Notes: a model not told the origin generated them from the sequence alone. A stretch of DNA of 64,000 nt from Aeromicrobium piscarium (GCF_007421815.1 NZ_VLNT01000001.1:294573-358572), one strand, 5' to 3'; counted from the first letter of the stretch, positions 36,980 to 46,481 are shown. Program-made: numbers and translations.

Positions 36980-37375
36980 ATGACCGTCGCCGTCGCTCAT
37001 CACGACTCACCCGAAGGTCACGCGGCACTGCGTGCCGGCATCGATCTCGCCCGTCGTCTCGGTGGTGATCTGGCGGTACTGCACGTTCTCGACGATGACC
37101 TGACGGGCGATGTGGAGGCGGCGCGCCGCGATGCGGGAGAGCGCGTCGGGCGGGCTCTCGAGGGCATCGGCGACGAGGTCCGGCACACGGTCCACATCGT
37201 GGCCGCCGGAGGCGATATCGCGCAGGCGCTGATCGATCTGACGACCGAGGCGGACGCCGAGATGCTCATCATCGGCGCTCGCCGGCGCTCTCCGGTCGGC
37301 AAGCTCCTGATGGGCAGCGTCGTCCAGAGGGTCGTCCTCGACAGTCCGGTGCCGGTCCTCGTCGTCAAGCCGTGA
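36980..37375 (+). CDS. Universal stress protein (UspA fold)
   Basis: A 131-residue single UspA domain: MTVAVAHHDSPEGHAALRAG, LGGDLAVLHVLDDDL, and the ATP-binding IIGARRRSPVGKLLMGSVVQ followed by RVVLDSPVPVLVVKP. The G-2x-G-9x-G(S) motif is complete, so nucleotide binding is likely. GGGAGGAAACTC precedes ATG 36980. The next gene overlaps by four bases. It is divergent from tctC and may share stress control with it. Confidence 0.88.
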   Translation: MTVAVAHHDSPEGHAALRAGIDLARRLGGDLAVLHVLDDDLTGDVEAARRDAGERVGRALEGIGDEVRHTVHIVAAGGDIAQALIDLTTEADAEMLIIGARRRSPVGKLLMGSVVQRVVLDSPVPVLVVKP

Positions 37376-38406
37376 GGCGCGTCCCCACCGTCATCTGGTG
37401 CGGCGTCGCGATCGTCGCGCTGCTCGCCGGTTGGGGGCCGGTCGCCACGACCTCGGCGAATGCGGAGCGAGCCCGCGGCGGGCTCGAGCTGTACGAGCGT
37501 TGGGCCGCCGAGACGGTGGTCGTGAGCGGGAAGCTCGTCGAGGTGGGCCGCAGTCAGGAGGTGCTCCCGGATGTCTGGGACACCCCCGTGACCTACCAGG
37601 CCGATCTGCGAGGCGAGCCGGTGCTGGTCGCGACATCGTTGCAGCGGAAGGTCGCTCCAGGCGACGTTCCCGAGCGGCTCGAGCTGCGGGTCTCCCCTGA
37701 GCGGGTGCACGCCGGCGAGGTGGCCGCGGTGCAGGGCGGCCGTGAGCTGGCGAGCGCGGAGGATCTGGTGCAACGCCAGGTGCAGCGCGTCGAGGACAGC
37801 CGCACGACCGCGACGCTCGCCGCGGGTGTCTGGTGGGTGGCCGCGGCTGTGGCGGTCGTCGCCCTGCTGGTGGTCGGGCGCCTGAGAGGAGCCGCGGGTT
37901 TCGCGGGCGAGCGCGACATGTCGGTGCGACAGGGACGCTACGACGCGGTGGATCGGGCCGCGCGGTCGGCGGAGCTTCCGCTCGTGCTGGGGAGTTGGGC
38001 GCTCCTGACCTGCCTGGCGGCCTGGGGCTTCACGGTGCGTCCCGTGGTGATCGCCTGGGCGGCTCTGACCCTCTGCGTCGTGGCCGGGACGACGCTGCGG
38101 GAGACGCGAGCGCTCCGGGCGCTGATCGCCGCGCCACCGGGTATCGTGCGGAGACGGCGGAGAGGCCGCGCGATCGGGCTGCGCGCGCTTGGTATCGTGC
38201 CGCTGATCCTGTCCGGGCTGTTGCTCGTGACCGTGGCCGTGATGGCGAGCACGATCGGCCCGGAGGTGCGCCGCGAGCTGGCCCTCGGTGTCATGCTGGC
38301 GGTCGTCGGGACCGCCCTGTGCGCCGCGGGGGTGGCCCAGAGTCGCGTTCCGCAGGCGCCGGTGATTCCGCCCAGGGCGAACAGCGGAACACCGGACGCT
38401 CGATGA
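37372..38406 (+). CDS. Predicted membrane protein
   Basis: A 344-residue protein. A signal-like first helix (VPTVIWCGVAIVALLAGWGP) is followed by an extracytoplasmic region to about residue 140 (LYERWAAETVVVSGKLVEVG, VPERLELRVSPERVHAGEVA), then helices around 150-170, 205-245 and 268-325. No family recognised. It overlaps the USP stop (GTGA), so the two are an operon. It ends 84 bases before clpC, which has its own -10 candidate (TAGACT, 38457-38462). Confidence 0.7.
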   Translation: MRRVPTVIWCGVAIVALLAGWGPVATTSANAERARGGLELYERWAAETVVVSGKLVEVGRSQEVLPDVWDTPVTYQADLRGEPVLVATSLQRKVAPGDVPERLELRVSPERVHAGEVAAVQGGRELASAEDLVQRQVQRVEDSRTTATLAAGVWWVAAAVAVVALLVVGRLRGAAGFAGERDMSVRQGRYDAVDRAARSAELPLVLGSWALLTCLAAWGFTVRPVVIAWAALTLCVVAGTTLRETRALRALIAAPPGIVRRRRRGRAIGLRALGIVPLILSGLLLVTVAVMASTIGPEVRRELALGVMLAVVGTALCAAGVAQSRVPQAPVIPPRANSGTPDAR

Positions 38407-38490
38407 CAGTTGAGTTAAGCATCTGGACACGCCGGCCGGGTTCATCGCCTGGCCACTAGACTGAATGAACAGTCCAGCAGAGGGGACGAC

Positions 38491-41007
38491 ATGTTCGAGA
38501 GATTCACCGACCGGGCCCGTCGGGTTGTGGTGCTCGCGCAAGAAGAGGCGCGCATGCTCAGCCACAACTACATCGGGACCGAGCACATCCTTCTCGGCCT
38601 CATTCACGAGGGCGAGGGCGTAGCCGCCAAGGCCCTCGAGAGCCTGGACATCTCCCTCGACGCCGTCCGCGGCCAGGTCGAGGACATGATCGGCCAGGGT
38701 CAGCAGGCGCCGAGCGGGCACATCCCGTTCACACCGCGGGCCAAGAAGGTGCTCGAGCTCAGCCTGCGCGAGGCGCTGCAGCTCGGTCACACCTACATCG
38801 GGACCGAGCACATCCTGCTCGGCCTCATCCGTGAGGGCGAGGGCGTGGCCGCCCAGGTGCTCGTCAAGCTCGGAGCCGACCTCAACCGCGTCCGCCAGCA
38901 GGTCATCCAGCTGGTCAGCGGCTTCCAGGGCAAGGAGTCCGAGACCGCGGGCACCGCTCCGGAACCGGCGGCCGCATCATCGGCCGTGCTGGACCAGTTC
39001 GGCCGCAATCTGACGCAGGCCGCGCGCGAGGGCAAGCTCGATCCGGTCATCGGCCGCGACGACGAGGCCGAGCGCGTCATGCAGACGCTCAGCCGTCGCA
39101 CCAAGAACAACCCGGTGCTCGTGGGTGAGCCCGGCGTCGGCAAGACCGCCGTCGTCGAGTCGCTGGCCCAGGACATCGTCCGTGGCGATGTGCCCGAGAC
39201 GCTCAAGGACAAGCAGATCTACACGCTCGACCTGGGTGCCCTCGTGGCCGGCTCGCGCTACCGCGGTGACTTCGAGGAACGCCTCAAGAAGGTCCTCAAG
39301 GAGATCCGCACGCGCGGTGACATCATCCTGTTCATCGACGAGATCCACACCCTGGTCGGTGCTGGTGCCGCCGAGGGCGCGATCGATGCCGCCAGCATCC
39401 TCAAGCCGATGCTGGCCCGTGGCGAGCTGCAGACCATCGGTGCCACCACGCTCGACGAGTACCGCAAGCACTTCGAGAAGGATGCGGCCCTCAACCGCCG
39501 CTTCCAGCCGGTGATCGTCAACGAGCCGACCGTCGCCGACAGCGTCGAGATCCTCAAGGGTCTGCGCGACCGGTACGAGGCGCACCACCGCGTCTCGATC
39601 ACCGACGACGCCCTCTCGGCCGCCGCGACGATGGCCGATCGCTACATCTCCGACCGGTTCCTGCCGGACAAGGCGATCGACCTCATCGACGAGGCCGGTG
39701 CGCGCCTGCGCATCCGTCGCTCGGCCACCCCGCCGGAGTTCAAGGAGTTCGACGAGAACATCGCCGACGTCCGCCGCCGCAAGGAGGGCGCGATCGACGC
39801 TCAGGACTTCGAGCTCGCCGCCAGCCTGCGCGATGAGGAGAAGAAGCTCATCACGGCCAAGAACGAGCGTGAGCGCGCGTGGAAGGCCGGCGATCTCGAC
39901 TCGGTCGCGATCGTCGACGAGCACCTCATCGCGGAGGTCCTCGCCAAGGCCACCGGCATCCCCGTCGGTCAGCTCAGCGAGGAGGAGTCCACGCGACTGC
40001 TCCACATGGAGGAGGAGCTGCACAAGCGCGTCATCGGTCAGGACGAGGCGATCAAGGCTCTCTCGCGGGCGATCCGTCGCACCCGTGCGGGCCTGAAGGA
40101 TCCCAAGCGTCCCGGTGGCTCGTTCATCTTCGCCGGTCCGTCCGGTGTCGGTAAGACGTGGCTCTCCAAGGCGCTGGCCAACTTCCTGTTCGGCGACGAC
40201 GACGCGCTGATCCAGCTCGACATGAGCGAGTTCAGCGAGAAGCACACCGTCTCGCGGCTGTTCGGCTCGCCTCCCGGCTACGTCGGCTACGACGAAGGCG
40301 GTCAGCTCACCGAGAAGGTGCGCCGCAAGCCGTTCAGCGTCGTGCTCTTCGACGAGATCGAGAAGGCCCACCCGGATATCTTCAACTCGCTGTTGCAGAT
40401 CCTGGAGGAGGGGCATCTCACCGACGGTCAGGGTCGCGTCGTCAACTTCAAGAACGCCGTGATCATCATGACCACCAACCTCGGTGCTCGTGAGATCGCC
40501 AAGGGTGTCAACCTGGGCTTCGCTCAGGCCGGTGACGCCGTCGGCAGCTACGAGCGGATGAAGGAGCGGGTGGCGACGGAGCTCAAGCAGCACTTCCGCC
40601 CTGAGTTCCTCAACCGTGTCGACGAGGTCGTGGTGTTCCCGCCGCTGACGCAGGAGGAGATCCTGCAGATGGTGGACATGATGATCGGTCTGCTGGAGGC
40701 CCGTCTCGCCGAGAAGGACATGAGCGTCGAGCTCACCACCGCAGCCAAGGAGAAGCTCGCCGAGCGCGGCTTCGACCCGGTGCTCGGTGCCCGTCCGCTG
40801 CGTCGCACGGTGCAGCGCGAGATCGAGGATGCTCTGGCCGAGAAGCTGCTCTACGGTGAGCTGCACGCGGGACAGATCGTCTTGGTCGATGTCGAGGGTG
40901 AGGGGCCGGACGCGTACTTCACCTTCACCGGCACCGACAAGGCCGATCTCGAGCTCGAGGGCGTCCGTCCGGCTGTCGAGGCCGGTACGGGCGGCACCGA
41001 GGAGTAA
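38491..41007 (+). CDS. clpC: ATP-dependent protease ATPase subunit ClpC
   Basis: An 838-residue AAA+ unfoldase that feeds substrates to ClpP. In order: two N-terminal Clp repeats ([35 protein letters not shown], then [20 protein letters not shown]), AAA domain 1 with [14 protein letters not shown], the UVR-containing middle domain [20 protein letters not shown], and AAA domain 2 with [14 protein letters not shown]. Length is normal for actinobacterial ClpC1. GAGGGGACGAC precedes the ATG. A strong terminator follows. Essential in mycobacteria; MecB/ClpS-type partners are not nearby. Confidence 0.98.
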   Translation: MFERFTDRARRVVVLAQEEARMLSHNYIGTEHILLGLIHEGEGVAAKALESLDISLDAVRGQVEDMIGQGQQAPSGHIPFTPRAKKVLELSLREALQLGHTYIGTEHILLGLIREGEGVAAQVLVKLGADLNRVRQQVIQLVSGFQGKESETAGTAPEPAAASSAVLDQFGRNLTQAAREGKLDPVIGRDDEAERVMQTLSRRTKNNPVLVGEPGVGKTAVVESLAQDIVRGDVPETLKDKQIYTLDLGALVAGSRYRGDFEERLKKVLKEIRTRGDIILFIDEIHTLVGAGAAEGAIDAASILKPMLARGELQTIGATTLDEYRKHFEKDAALNRRFQPVIVNEPTVADSVEILKGLRDRYEAHHRVSITDDALSAAATMADRYISDRFLPDKAIDLIDEAGARLRIRRSATPPEFKEFDENIADVRRRKEGAIDAQDFELAASLRDEEKKLITAKNERERAWKAGDLDSVAIVDEHLIAEVLAKATGIPVGQLSEEESTRLLHMEEELHKRVIGQDEAIKALSRAIRRTRAGLKDPKRPGGSFIFAGPSGVGKTWLSKALANFLFGDDDALIQLDMSEFSEKHTVSRLFGSPPGYVGYDEGGQLTEKVRRKPFSVVLFDEIEKAHPDIFNSLLQILEEGHLTDGQGRVVNFKNAVIIMTTNLGAREIAKGVNLGFAQAGDAVGSYERMKERVATELKQHFRPEFLNRVDEVVVFPPLTQEEILQMVDMMIGLLEARLAEKDMSVELTTAAKEKLAERGFDPVLGARPLRRTVQREIEDALAEKLLYGELHAGQIVLVDVEGEGPDAYFTFTGTDKADLELEGVRPAVEAGTGGTEE

Positions 41008-41025
41008 CGCTCAGCAGTGCTGAAT

Positions 41026-41056
41026 GAGGCGGGTCCGGGTCTCCCGGGCCCGCCTC
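41026..41056 (+). terminator. Terminator hairpin after clpC
   Basis: GAGGCGGGTCCGGG (41026-41039) pairs with CCCGGGCCCGCCTC (41043-41056), with one G-U pair, 19 bases after the clpC stop. Confidence 0.8.
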
Positions 41057-41071
41057 GTCGTCTGTTAGACG

Positions 41072-41147
41072 CGGGCGCAACTGTTCGCCGGGTTGGGGGC
41101 TCTTTCTCGCTGGAGTAACGGCCACAGCCCGGCGAGAGTTGCGCCCG
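41072..41147. repeat. Long inverted repeat between clpC and mutY ends
   Basis: Arms of about 20 bp at 41072-41092 (CGGGCGCAACTGTTCGCCGG...) and 41128-41147 (CCCGGCGAGAGTTGCGCCCG) differ by one bulge and one mismatch, around a 35-base loop. It is separate from the clpC terminator just upstream and lies ten bases from the mutY stop. Confidence 0.7.
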
Positions 41148-41156
41148 GGGTGGCGA

Positions 41157-42041
41157 TTAGTGGCCGGGGAGGGCGAAGAGATCGTCCTCGACGAGGACGG
41201 CGAGCCCATCGTCGAGCAGTGAGGCCAGACAGCGATCGCGCTGCCCGGCCTCGTCCCAGACGAGATCGAGGGTCGTCTTGTGGACCGGTCCGGGAGCATC
41301 GCGCAACACCGCCATCAGCCGGCCGCGCACCTGTCGATCGGTGCCGGCCCAGGCCTGTCCGGTCGGGCGCTGCTCTCCCTCGGGATAGCCCGCCGCGCGC
41401 CAGGCGCACAGATCGGTGACCGGGCATGCCTCACAGTGCGGCGCCCGGGCCGTGCAGACGAGGGCCCCCAGCTCCATCGTCGCTGCCGCCCACAGGTCGG
41501 CATCGTCATCGGGGAGGAGGTCGGCGGCCAGTGTGCGTTCCGCCGCGGTCACCGCTTTCGCCGGATACTGCTCGCCCGCGATGACGCGAGTGAACACGCG
41601 ACGCACATTGGTGTCGAGGACGACGTGGTGACGCCCGTACGCGAAGGACGCGATGGCGGCGGCCGTGTAGTCGCCCACGCCGGGGAGCTCTCGCAGCGTC
41701 GCGTAGTCGTCCGGCACCTGACCACCGTGCTCGGAGGCGATGGCGCCGGCGGCGGCATGCAGTCGCTGCGCCCGCCGGGGGTAGCCGAGTCGTCCCCACG
41801 CGCGGATCGCGTCGCCGGAGCTGGCGGCGGCGAGGTCGGCGGGGGTCGGCCAGCGCTCCATCCAGGTCTCGAAGACGGGGAGGACGCGGCTGACCGGGGT
41901 CTGCTGCAGCATGAACTCCGAGACCATCACGGCCCACGGGTCGGGGCGTTCGCCGTCTCGCCCGCGCCAGGGCAGATCGCGTCGGTGGGCGGCGAACCAG
42001 GTGAGGACCCGGTCGTGAAGCATCGGGAGAGAGGTCGTCAT
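41157..42041 (-). CDS. mutY: A/G-specific adenine glycosylase MutY
   Basis: A 294-residue base-excision repair enzyme that removes adenine opposite 8-oxoguanine. EFMLQQTPVSRVLPVFETWM carries the catalytic Glu region; LPGVGDYTAAAIASFAYGRH is the helix-hairpin-helix; VLDTNVRRVFTR holds the catalytic Asp. The iron-sulphur cysteines occur in LVCTARAPHCEACPVTDLC. AAGGATCGACGCGCC precedes the ATG at 42041. Divergent from a membrane protein as in Rv3589/Rv3587c. Confidence 0.95.
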   Translation of the reverse strand: MTTSLPMLHDRVLTWFAAHRRDLPWRGRDGERPDPWAVMVSEFMLQQTPVSRVLPVFETWMERWPTPADLAAASSGDAIRAWGRLGYPRRAQRLHAAAGAIASEHGGQVPDDYATLRELPGVGDYTAAAIASFAYGRHHVVLDTNVRRVFTRVIAGEQYPAKAVTAAERTLAADLLPDDDADLWAAATMELGALVCTARAPHCEACPVTDLCAWRAAGYPEGEQRPTGQAWAGTDRQVRGRLMAVLRDAPGPVHKTTLDLVWDEAGQRDRCLASLLDDGLAVLVEDDLFALPGH

Positions 42042-42087
42042 GGCGCGTCGATCCTTTCATGGCAGGTCGAATCGGTAGCGTTGGACC

Positions 42088-42837
42088 GTGCCACGAGGAC
42101 CCCTGCCCGCCGCGATCTACTGGCGCCGCCGTCTGCTGTTCGTCACGGTCCTCATCGCGGTGGTCTGGGCCTCGATCCAGGTCTGGTCCTGGTCGCAGGA
42201 TCGGCGCGACGATTCCCCTGCCACGACTCCGACTCCCTCGGCCACTCCGAGCGAGGCCGATCCCAGTCCCGAACCGGAACCGGAGCCGACCGATCTCGTG
42301 CCGGTCTCCATGCAGGCGCCGCAGGACGCTTGCACGCCCGAGAACGTCCGTATCGTTCCCTCGGTCGCCGATGGCCAGCCCGGGGGCGCGGACGTGGAGA
42401 TGAAGCTGCTGGTGTCGACCGTGGACGGCGAAGGGTGTGTTCTCAGTCCCACGGATGCCGAACTCCTGGTCATCATCGCCGCCGACGGGTCGCCGGTCTT
42501 CGACTCGACCGTCTGCCGCGAGCCGCTGCTAAGCGAGTCCATCGCGGTGCCGGCTGGCTGGGCCGTGCAGGCCTCCATGCAGTGGAACGGTCGTAACTCC
42601 GGAGGGGCCTGTGGCGACGGTGAGCCCCCGGTGAGACAAGGCGATTACACGGTGCAGATCGGCACCCTCGGTGGCGAGCCGGGAGAGACATCGTTCCGTC
42701 TCGCGGAGCCCGAGCCCGAGCCCGAGCCGGAGCCCGAACCGAGCGAGGACGCGGAGGAGGAGACTCCTGAGGGCGAGGCCACCGAGGAGACGCCCGCGGA
42801 GGAGCCTCCGGCCGAGGAAGCTCCTCCGGAGCAGTGA
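42088..42837 (+). CDS. Membrane-anchored protein with acidic Pro/Glu-repeat tail
   Basis: A 249-residue protein. A basic N-terminus and a single helix (LLFVTVLIAVVWASIQVWSW) anchor it; residues about 50-75 are a Pro/Glu/Pro linker; the central extracytoplasmic domain has cysteines in DACTPENVRIV, GEGCVLSPT, STVCREPLL and GGACGDGE, suggesting two disulfides. The tail is a repeat of EP units (EPEPEPEPEP) followed by EETPEGEATEETPAEEPPAE. GTG 42088 lies six bases after TAGCGT (leaderless). Position between mutY and disA matches Rv3587c. Function unknown. Confidence 0.75.
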   Translation: MPRGPLPAAIYWRRRLLFVTVLIAVVWASIQVWSWSQDRRDDSPATTPTPSATPSEADPSPEPEPEPTDLVPVSMQAPQDACTPENVRIVPSVADGQPGGADVEMKLLVSTVDGEGCVLSPTDAELLVIIAADGSPVFDSTVCREPLLSESIAVPAGWAVQASMQWNGRNSGGACGDGEPPVRQGDYTVQIGTLGGEPGETSFRLAEPEPEPEPEPEPSEDAEEETPEGEATEETPAEEPPAEEAPPEQ

Positions 42838-42854
42838 GGTCGCCTGGCGGGGCG

Positions 42855-43922
42855 TCAGACGTAGCGTTCGAGGATGCTGGACTCGGCGAGCCGTGACAGA
42901 CCTTCGCGCACCCCGCGGGCCCGCAGGTCGCCGACACCCTCGACCGCCTGCAAGTCGTCGAGACTCGCGGCGAGCAGACGTTGCAGCGAGCCGAAGTGCA
43001 CGATGAGCCGTTCCACCACGGTGCCGGGTAGACGCGGGACGCGAGCGAGCAGCCGGTAGCCGCGCGGTGAGAGCGCGGCATCGAGGTTGTCTCCGTGACC
43101 GATGCGCAGGGCCTCGGCCACGCTGCCGAGATCGACCAGGTCGCTCGCGGAGAGACCACGCAGATCCGTGAGTACGTCGGGGACGGCGACTTTGCGACGT
43201 CCCTGCGGCAGATAGTCGCGCACCACGAGTTCGCGCTCGGCCTCGACACCGCCGACGAGCTCGTCGAGCTGCAGGGCGAGAAGCCGGCCGTCGCTGCCGA
43301 GTTCGAGGACGAATCCGTCGATCTCCTCGGCGATGCGGGACACCATCTCCATGCGTTGTGCGACGGCTGCGACATCGCGGACCGTCACCAGGTCCTCGAT
43401 CTCGAGGGCGGACAACGCGTCGGCGACCTCGTCGAGCCGGGTGCGGTAGCGCTCGAGCGTCTGCAGCGCCTGGTTGGCCCGCCCGATCACCGCGGCGGTG
43501 TCCTCCAGGACGTAGCGGGTGTCACCGAGATAGAGGGCGATGATGTGCATCGAGGCTGACACCGAGATGACGGGCAGGCCGGTCTGGCGCGCGACGCGAT
43601 CGGCGGTGCGGTGCCGGGTGCCGGTCTCCTCGGTGACGATGGTGGCATCGGGCATGAGGTGCACTCCCGCGCGCAGGATGCGGGTGGCGGTGCCGTCCAG
43701 GATGATCGCGCCGTCCATCTTGGCGAGTTCGCGTAGAGCAGTGGCCGTGAAGGGGACATCGAGGACGAATCCGCCAGTGGAGATCGACTCGACCTGCCGG
43801 TCCATGCCGGCGACGATGAGGGCACCGGTGCGTCCGCGCAGGATGCGCTCGAGTCCTTCTCTCAGCTCGGTGCCCGGGGCAACAGAGCCGAGGGCGCTAC
43901 GGAGTTCGTTCGACAGGGCCAC
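42855..43922 (-). CDS. disA: DNA integrity scanning diadenylate cyclase DisA
   Basis: A 355-residue enzyme that makes c-di-AMP and senses branched DNA. The N-terminal DAC domain has the DGA motif (MDGAIILDGTATRIL) and the RHR motif (TGTRHRTADRVARQTGLPVI). The middle is helical; the C-terminal helix-hairpin-helix RLIVHFGSLQRLLAASLDDL, AVEGVGDLRARGVREGLSRL binds DNA. GTG 43922 follows TAGGCT by six bases (leaderless). It is downstream of radA on the same strand, but separated by 241 bases of palindromes, so it probably has its own promoter. Confidence 0.97.
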   Translation of the reverse strand: MALSNELRSALGSVAPGTELREGLERILRGRTGALIVAGMDRQVESISTGGFVLDVPFTATALRELAKMDGAIILDGTATRILRAGVHLMPDATIVTEETGTRHRTADRVARQTGLPVISVSASMHIIALYLGDTRYVLEDTAAVIGRANQALQTLERYRTRLDEVADALSALEIEDLVTVRDVAAVAQRMEMVSRIAEEIDGFVLELGSDGRLLALQLDELVGGVEAERELVVRDYLPQGRRKVAVPDVLTDLRGLSASDLVDLGSVAEALRIGHGDNLDAALSPRGYRLLARVPRLPGTVVERLIVHFGSLQRLLAASLDDLQAVEGVGDLRARGVREGLSRLAESSILERYV

Positions 43923-43979
43923 AGCGACAGCCTAGGCTGCGTCGTCGATTCGGCACGACCGGCACACTCGGCGCGGGGC

Positions 43980-44140
43980 GGTGAGCTATCAACCATCGGG
44001 TGGCATCGAGCGCTCCGGGGTGCATCGTTGCGTGGTTGGTGGCTCACCGTGATGTGGTGGCGCGCAGTGGCGGTGAGTGATCAACTACTGGTCCGTCGGT
44101 GGCTCACCCGGTGAGTCTCAACGGTTGTTGATGACTCACC
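43980..44140. repeat. Cluster of GGTGAG-N3-TCAAC imperfect palindromes between radA and disA
   Basis: Three related inverted repeats in tandem. First: GGTGAGCTATCAACCAT (43980-43996) with GTGGTTGGTGGCTCACC (44032-44048). Second: GGTGAGTGATCAAC (from 44072) with a GTGGCTCACC arm ending near 44108. Third: GGTGAGTCTCAAC (from 44110) with GTTGATGACTCACC ending at 44140. They occupy nearly the whole 43923-44163 gap. Confidence 0.75.
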
Positions 44141-44163
44141 TCCCGTCAGGGTGAGCGGCGGGC

Positions 44164-45528
44164 TCAGTTGCCGGTGCGGGCGGCGGCGATGGCCGCCGAG
44201 ATGTGGGGGACCCGGGCGATGGCGAGCTGGCCGGCGACCGCATCGAGGCCATCGGTGTTCTCCGGGACGATCGCATGCGTGAAACCGATCCGGGCGGCCT
44301 CGCGCAGTCGCGCGATGGTGTTGTTGACGGCGCGCACCTCGCCCGCCAGCCCGACCTCGCCGATCGCGACGAGCTGCGGCGGCAGGGGAGTGTCGGCGAC
44401 CGCCGAGTAGGTGGCGAGCGCGGTGGCGAGGTCGACCGCCGGCTCGTGCAGGCGGGCGCCTCCGACCGAGGCGGTGTAGACGTCGACCTCCCCGAGCTTC
44501 AGGTTCGCGTGCTTGGTGAGCACGGCCAGCACCATCGCGATCCGCGACGAGTCCAGGCCGCTGGAGGTGCGACGTGGCGAAGGGGTGGTGGCCGCGACAG
44601 TGAGCGCCTGGACCTCGGCGAGGAGGGGTCGGCGGCCCTCCATCGTGACGGTGACACAGGTGCCGGGTACGGGTCGCTCGTGCCGGGACACGAACAGGCC
44701 GGTGGGGTCGGGCACCTCGACGATGCCGTGGTCGACCAGATCGAAGCAGCCGATCTCGTCGACCGGCCCGAAGCGGTTCTTGACGGCGCGCAGCAGCCGC
44801 AGGCGTGAGGTGCGGTCGCCCTCGAACTGCAGGACGACATCGACCAGATGCTCCAGCACTCGCGGGCCGGCGACGGACCCGTCCTTGGTCACGTGGCCGA
44901 CGAGCAGGGTGGCGATGCTCTCGGACTTGGCCCGTCCGATGACGGTGGAGGCGACCTCGCGGACCTGGGTGACGCCACCGGGTACACCCTCGATATCGGA
45001 CGAGCCGATGGTCTGCACCGAGTCGACGATGAGCAGGCTGGGCTTGACCTGGTCGATATGGGTGAGCAACGCGCCGAGGTCGGTCTCGGCGGCGAGGTAG
45101 AGCTCGTCGTGGACCGCTCCGGTGCGTTCGGCGCGCAGGCGGACTTGGGCGGCCGACTCCTCCCCCGAGACGTAGAGCGTGCGCCGGCCGGCTCGCGCCC
45201 ATCGCGCGGCGACCTCCAGCAACAGCGTGGACTTGCCGACACCGGGCTCGCCGGCCAGCAGCATGACGGCTCCGGGGACCACGCCTCCGCCGAGTACGCG
45301 GTCGAGCTCGGGGATGCCGGAGCCGGTCGCCGACGCGCTCTCGACTCCCACCTCGGAGATGGGCACCGCCGGCGATGAGACCGGGGCCGCGCTGGTGCGG
45401 GCGCTGCGAGCCGAAGCGCCTGCGACGTCGACCGTGCCCCAGGCCTGGCACTCCCCGCAACGGCCGACCCACTTGCCGGTGGTCCACCCGCACTCGGCGC
45501 ACACGTACGCGGTCTTGGTCTTGGCCAT
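44164..45528 (-). CDS. radA: DNA repair protein RadA (Sms)
   Basis: A 454-residue RecA-like branch-migration helicase. Zinc finger CAECGWTTGKWVGRCGECQ at residues 10-28; Walker A GEPGVGKSTLLLEV; LLIVDSVQTIGSSDIEGVPG; the RadA-specific KNRFG in RAVKNRFGPVDEIGCFD; and a C-terminal LonC-like domain (KLGEVDVYTASVGGARLHEP). ATG 45528 is chosen because TACGCT (45536-45541, minus strand) lies seven bases upstream, a leaderless start; the extension to 45558 lacks support. Confidence 0.96.
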   Translation of the reverse strand: MAKTKTAYVCAECGWTTGKWVGRCGECQAWGTVDVAGASARSARTSAAPVSSPAVPISEVGVESASATGSGIPELDRVLGGGVVPGAVMLLAGEPGVGKSTLLLEVAARWARAGRRTLYVSGEESAAQVRLRAERTGAVHDELYLAAETDLGALLTHIDQVKPSLLIVDSVQTIGSSDIEGVPGGVTQVREVASTVIGRAKSESIATLLVGHVTKDGSVAGPRVLEHLVDVVLQFEGDRTSRLRLLRAVKNRFGPVDEIGCFDLVDHGIVEVPDPTGLFVSRHERPVPGTCVTVTMEGRRPLLAEVQALTVAATTPSPRRTSSGLDSSRIAMVLAVLTKHANLKLGEVDVYTASVGGARLHEPAVDLATALATYSAVADTPLPPQLVAIGEVGLAGEVRAVNNTIARLREAARIGFTHAIVPENTDGLDAVAGQLAIARVPHISAAIAAARTGN

Positions 45529-45578
45529 GGCTCTCAGCGTAGATGCCTCCGCCGACACCGTGCCGCATCGCCGCCGAG

Positions 45579-45627
45579 CGGTACCCCATCAACCTCATCC
45601 GAGCTCGATGGGGTTGATGAGGTACCG
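45579..45627. repeat. 21-bp inverted repeat between radA and hydrolase genes
   Basis: CGGTACCCCATCAACCTCAT... (45579-45599) and GATGGGGTTGATGAGGTACC... (45607-45627) pair with two mismatches around a seven-base loop (CGAGCTC). A related single arm occurs at 47276-47296. It lies upstream of radA, at the end of the alpha/beta hydrolase gene. Confidence 0.75.
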
Positions 45628-45664
45628 GCGAACGGTGGGTGAGGTTGCTGCCCTACCGCCACAC

Positions 45665-46453
45665 CTACGACCGGCCGAGAACGAAGTCCGCGACGGGTGG
45701 GCCGACGATCTCCGGCCCGGCATCGTGTCCGTGGCCTTCCAGATGCAGGAAGGTGCCGTCGGTGAACAGCGGCGTGAGCGTGCGGGCGACGTCGACCATG
45801 AAGGGGAAGTCGGCGCCTCCGGCGAGCACGAGGACAGGGGCGGTGACGCGCTCGGCGAGCGGCACCGGCAGGAGAGCGCCGTGCTCATCACCCATGGCCG
45901 CCGAGTCGTAGGGGAGGCTGAGCCCGACAGCATCCCACTGTGGGCCGCGCATCTGTGCCTCCGCCATCTCCGGGGGCATGCCGAGCACGGTGGCGAAGGC
46001 GATCACGGCGTCACCCCCTCGTCCGTCGGCCACGAGGTCACGGACCTGGGTGGACCACCGGCGAGGTGTCTCAGCATCCTCGAGGGCGTACGGGGGCTCG
46101 TTGAGGATGAGCCGATCGACCGTGTCGAGCGCCGCGGCGGCACGCAGCGCGACGGCCGCTCCGGACGAATGACCGTAGAGGCTCGCGCGGCCGCCGGCCG
46201 CTTCGACCAGCGCCGCGATGTCCTCGACCTCGCGGTCCGGGTCCCACGGCGGCGGTGACGCGGCATCGTCGGAGTCTCCCCGCCCTCGGCGGTCGGGATT
46301 GAGTACATGCAGGCCGCGCTCGGCGAGGTCCTCGGCCAGGCCGCGAGTGGCGGCCCGGGTGTTCAGCGCACCGCCGATGACGATGAGCGCTGGACCCTCG
46401 CCGAGGTCGTCATAGACGATGCGGGTGCCGTCGGGGGACGTGATCTGCGCCAT
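45665..46453 (-). CDS. Alpha/beta hydrolase
   Basis: A 262-residue cytosolic hydrolase. The nucleophile elbow is LYGHSSGAAVALRAAAALD (Ser in GHSSG); the acid residue lies in LVLAGGADFPF, and the catalytic His in LEGHGHDAGPEIV. RRGRGDSDDAASPPPWD is the usual loop after strand 4. ATG 46453 lies six bases after TACCGT (46460-46465), implying a leaderless mRNA; the basic in-frame extension to 46615 is rejected. Substrate unknown. Confidence 0.85.
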   Translation of the reverse strand: MAQITSPDGTRIVYDDLGEGPALIVIGGALNTRAATRGLAEDLAERGLHVLNPDRRGRGDSDDAASPPPWDPDREVEDIAALVEAAGGRASLYGHSSGAAVALRAAAALDTVDRLILNEPPYALEDAETPRRWSTQVRDLVADGRGGDAVIAFATVLGMPPEMAEAQMRGPQWDAVGLSLPYDSAAMGDEHGALLPVPLAERVTAPVLVLAGGADFPFMVDVARTLTPLFTDGTFLHLEGHGHDAGPEIVGPPVADFVLGRS

Positions 46454-46481
46454 ATCCCCACGGTACGCCCGTCGTCGGGTC

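Noticed and set aside
38977-40866. Long minus-strand open frame (629 codons) opposite clpC
   Set aside because: It is the complement of a strongly conserved gene; the composition follows the GC-rich third codon positions of clpC and no family motif appears.
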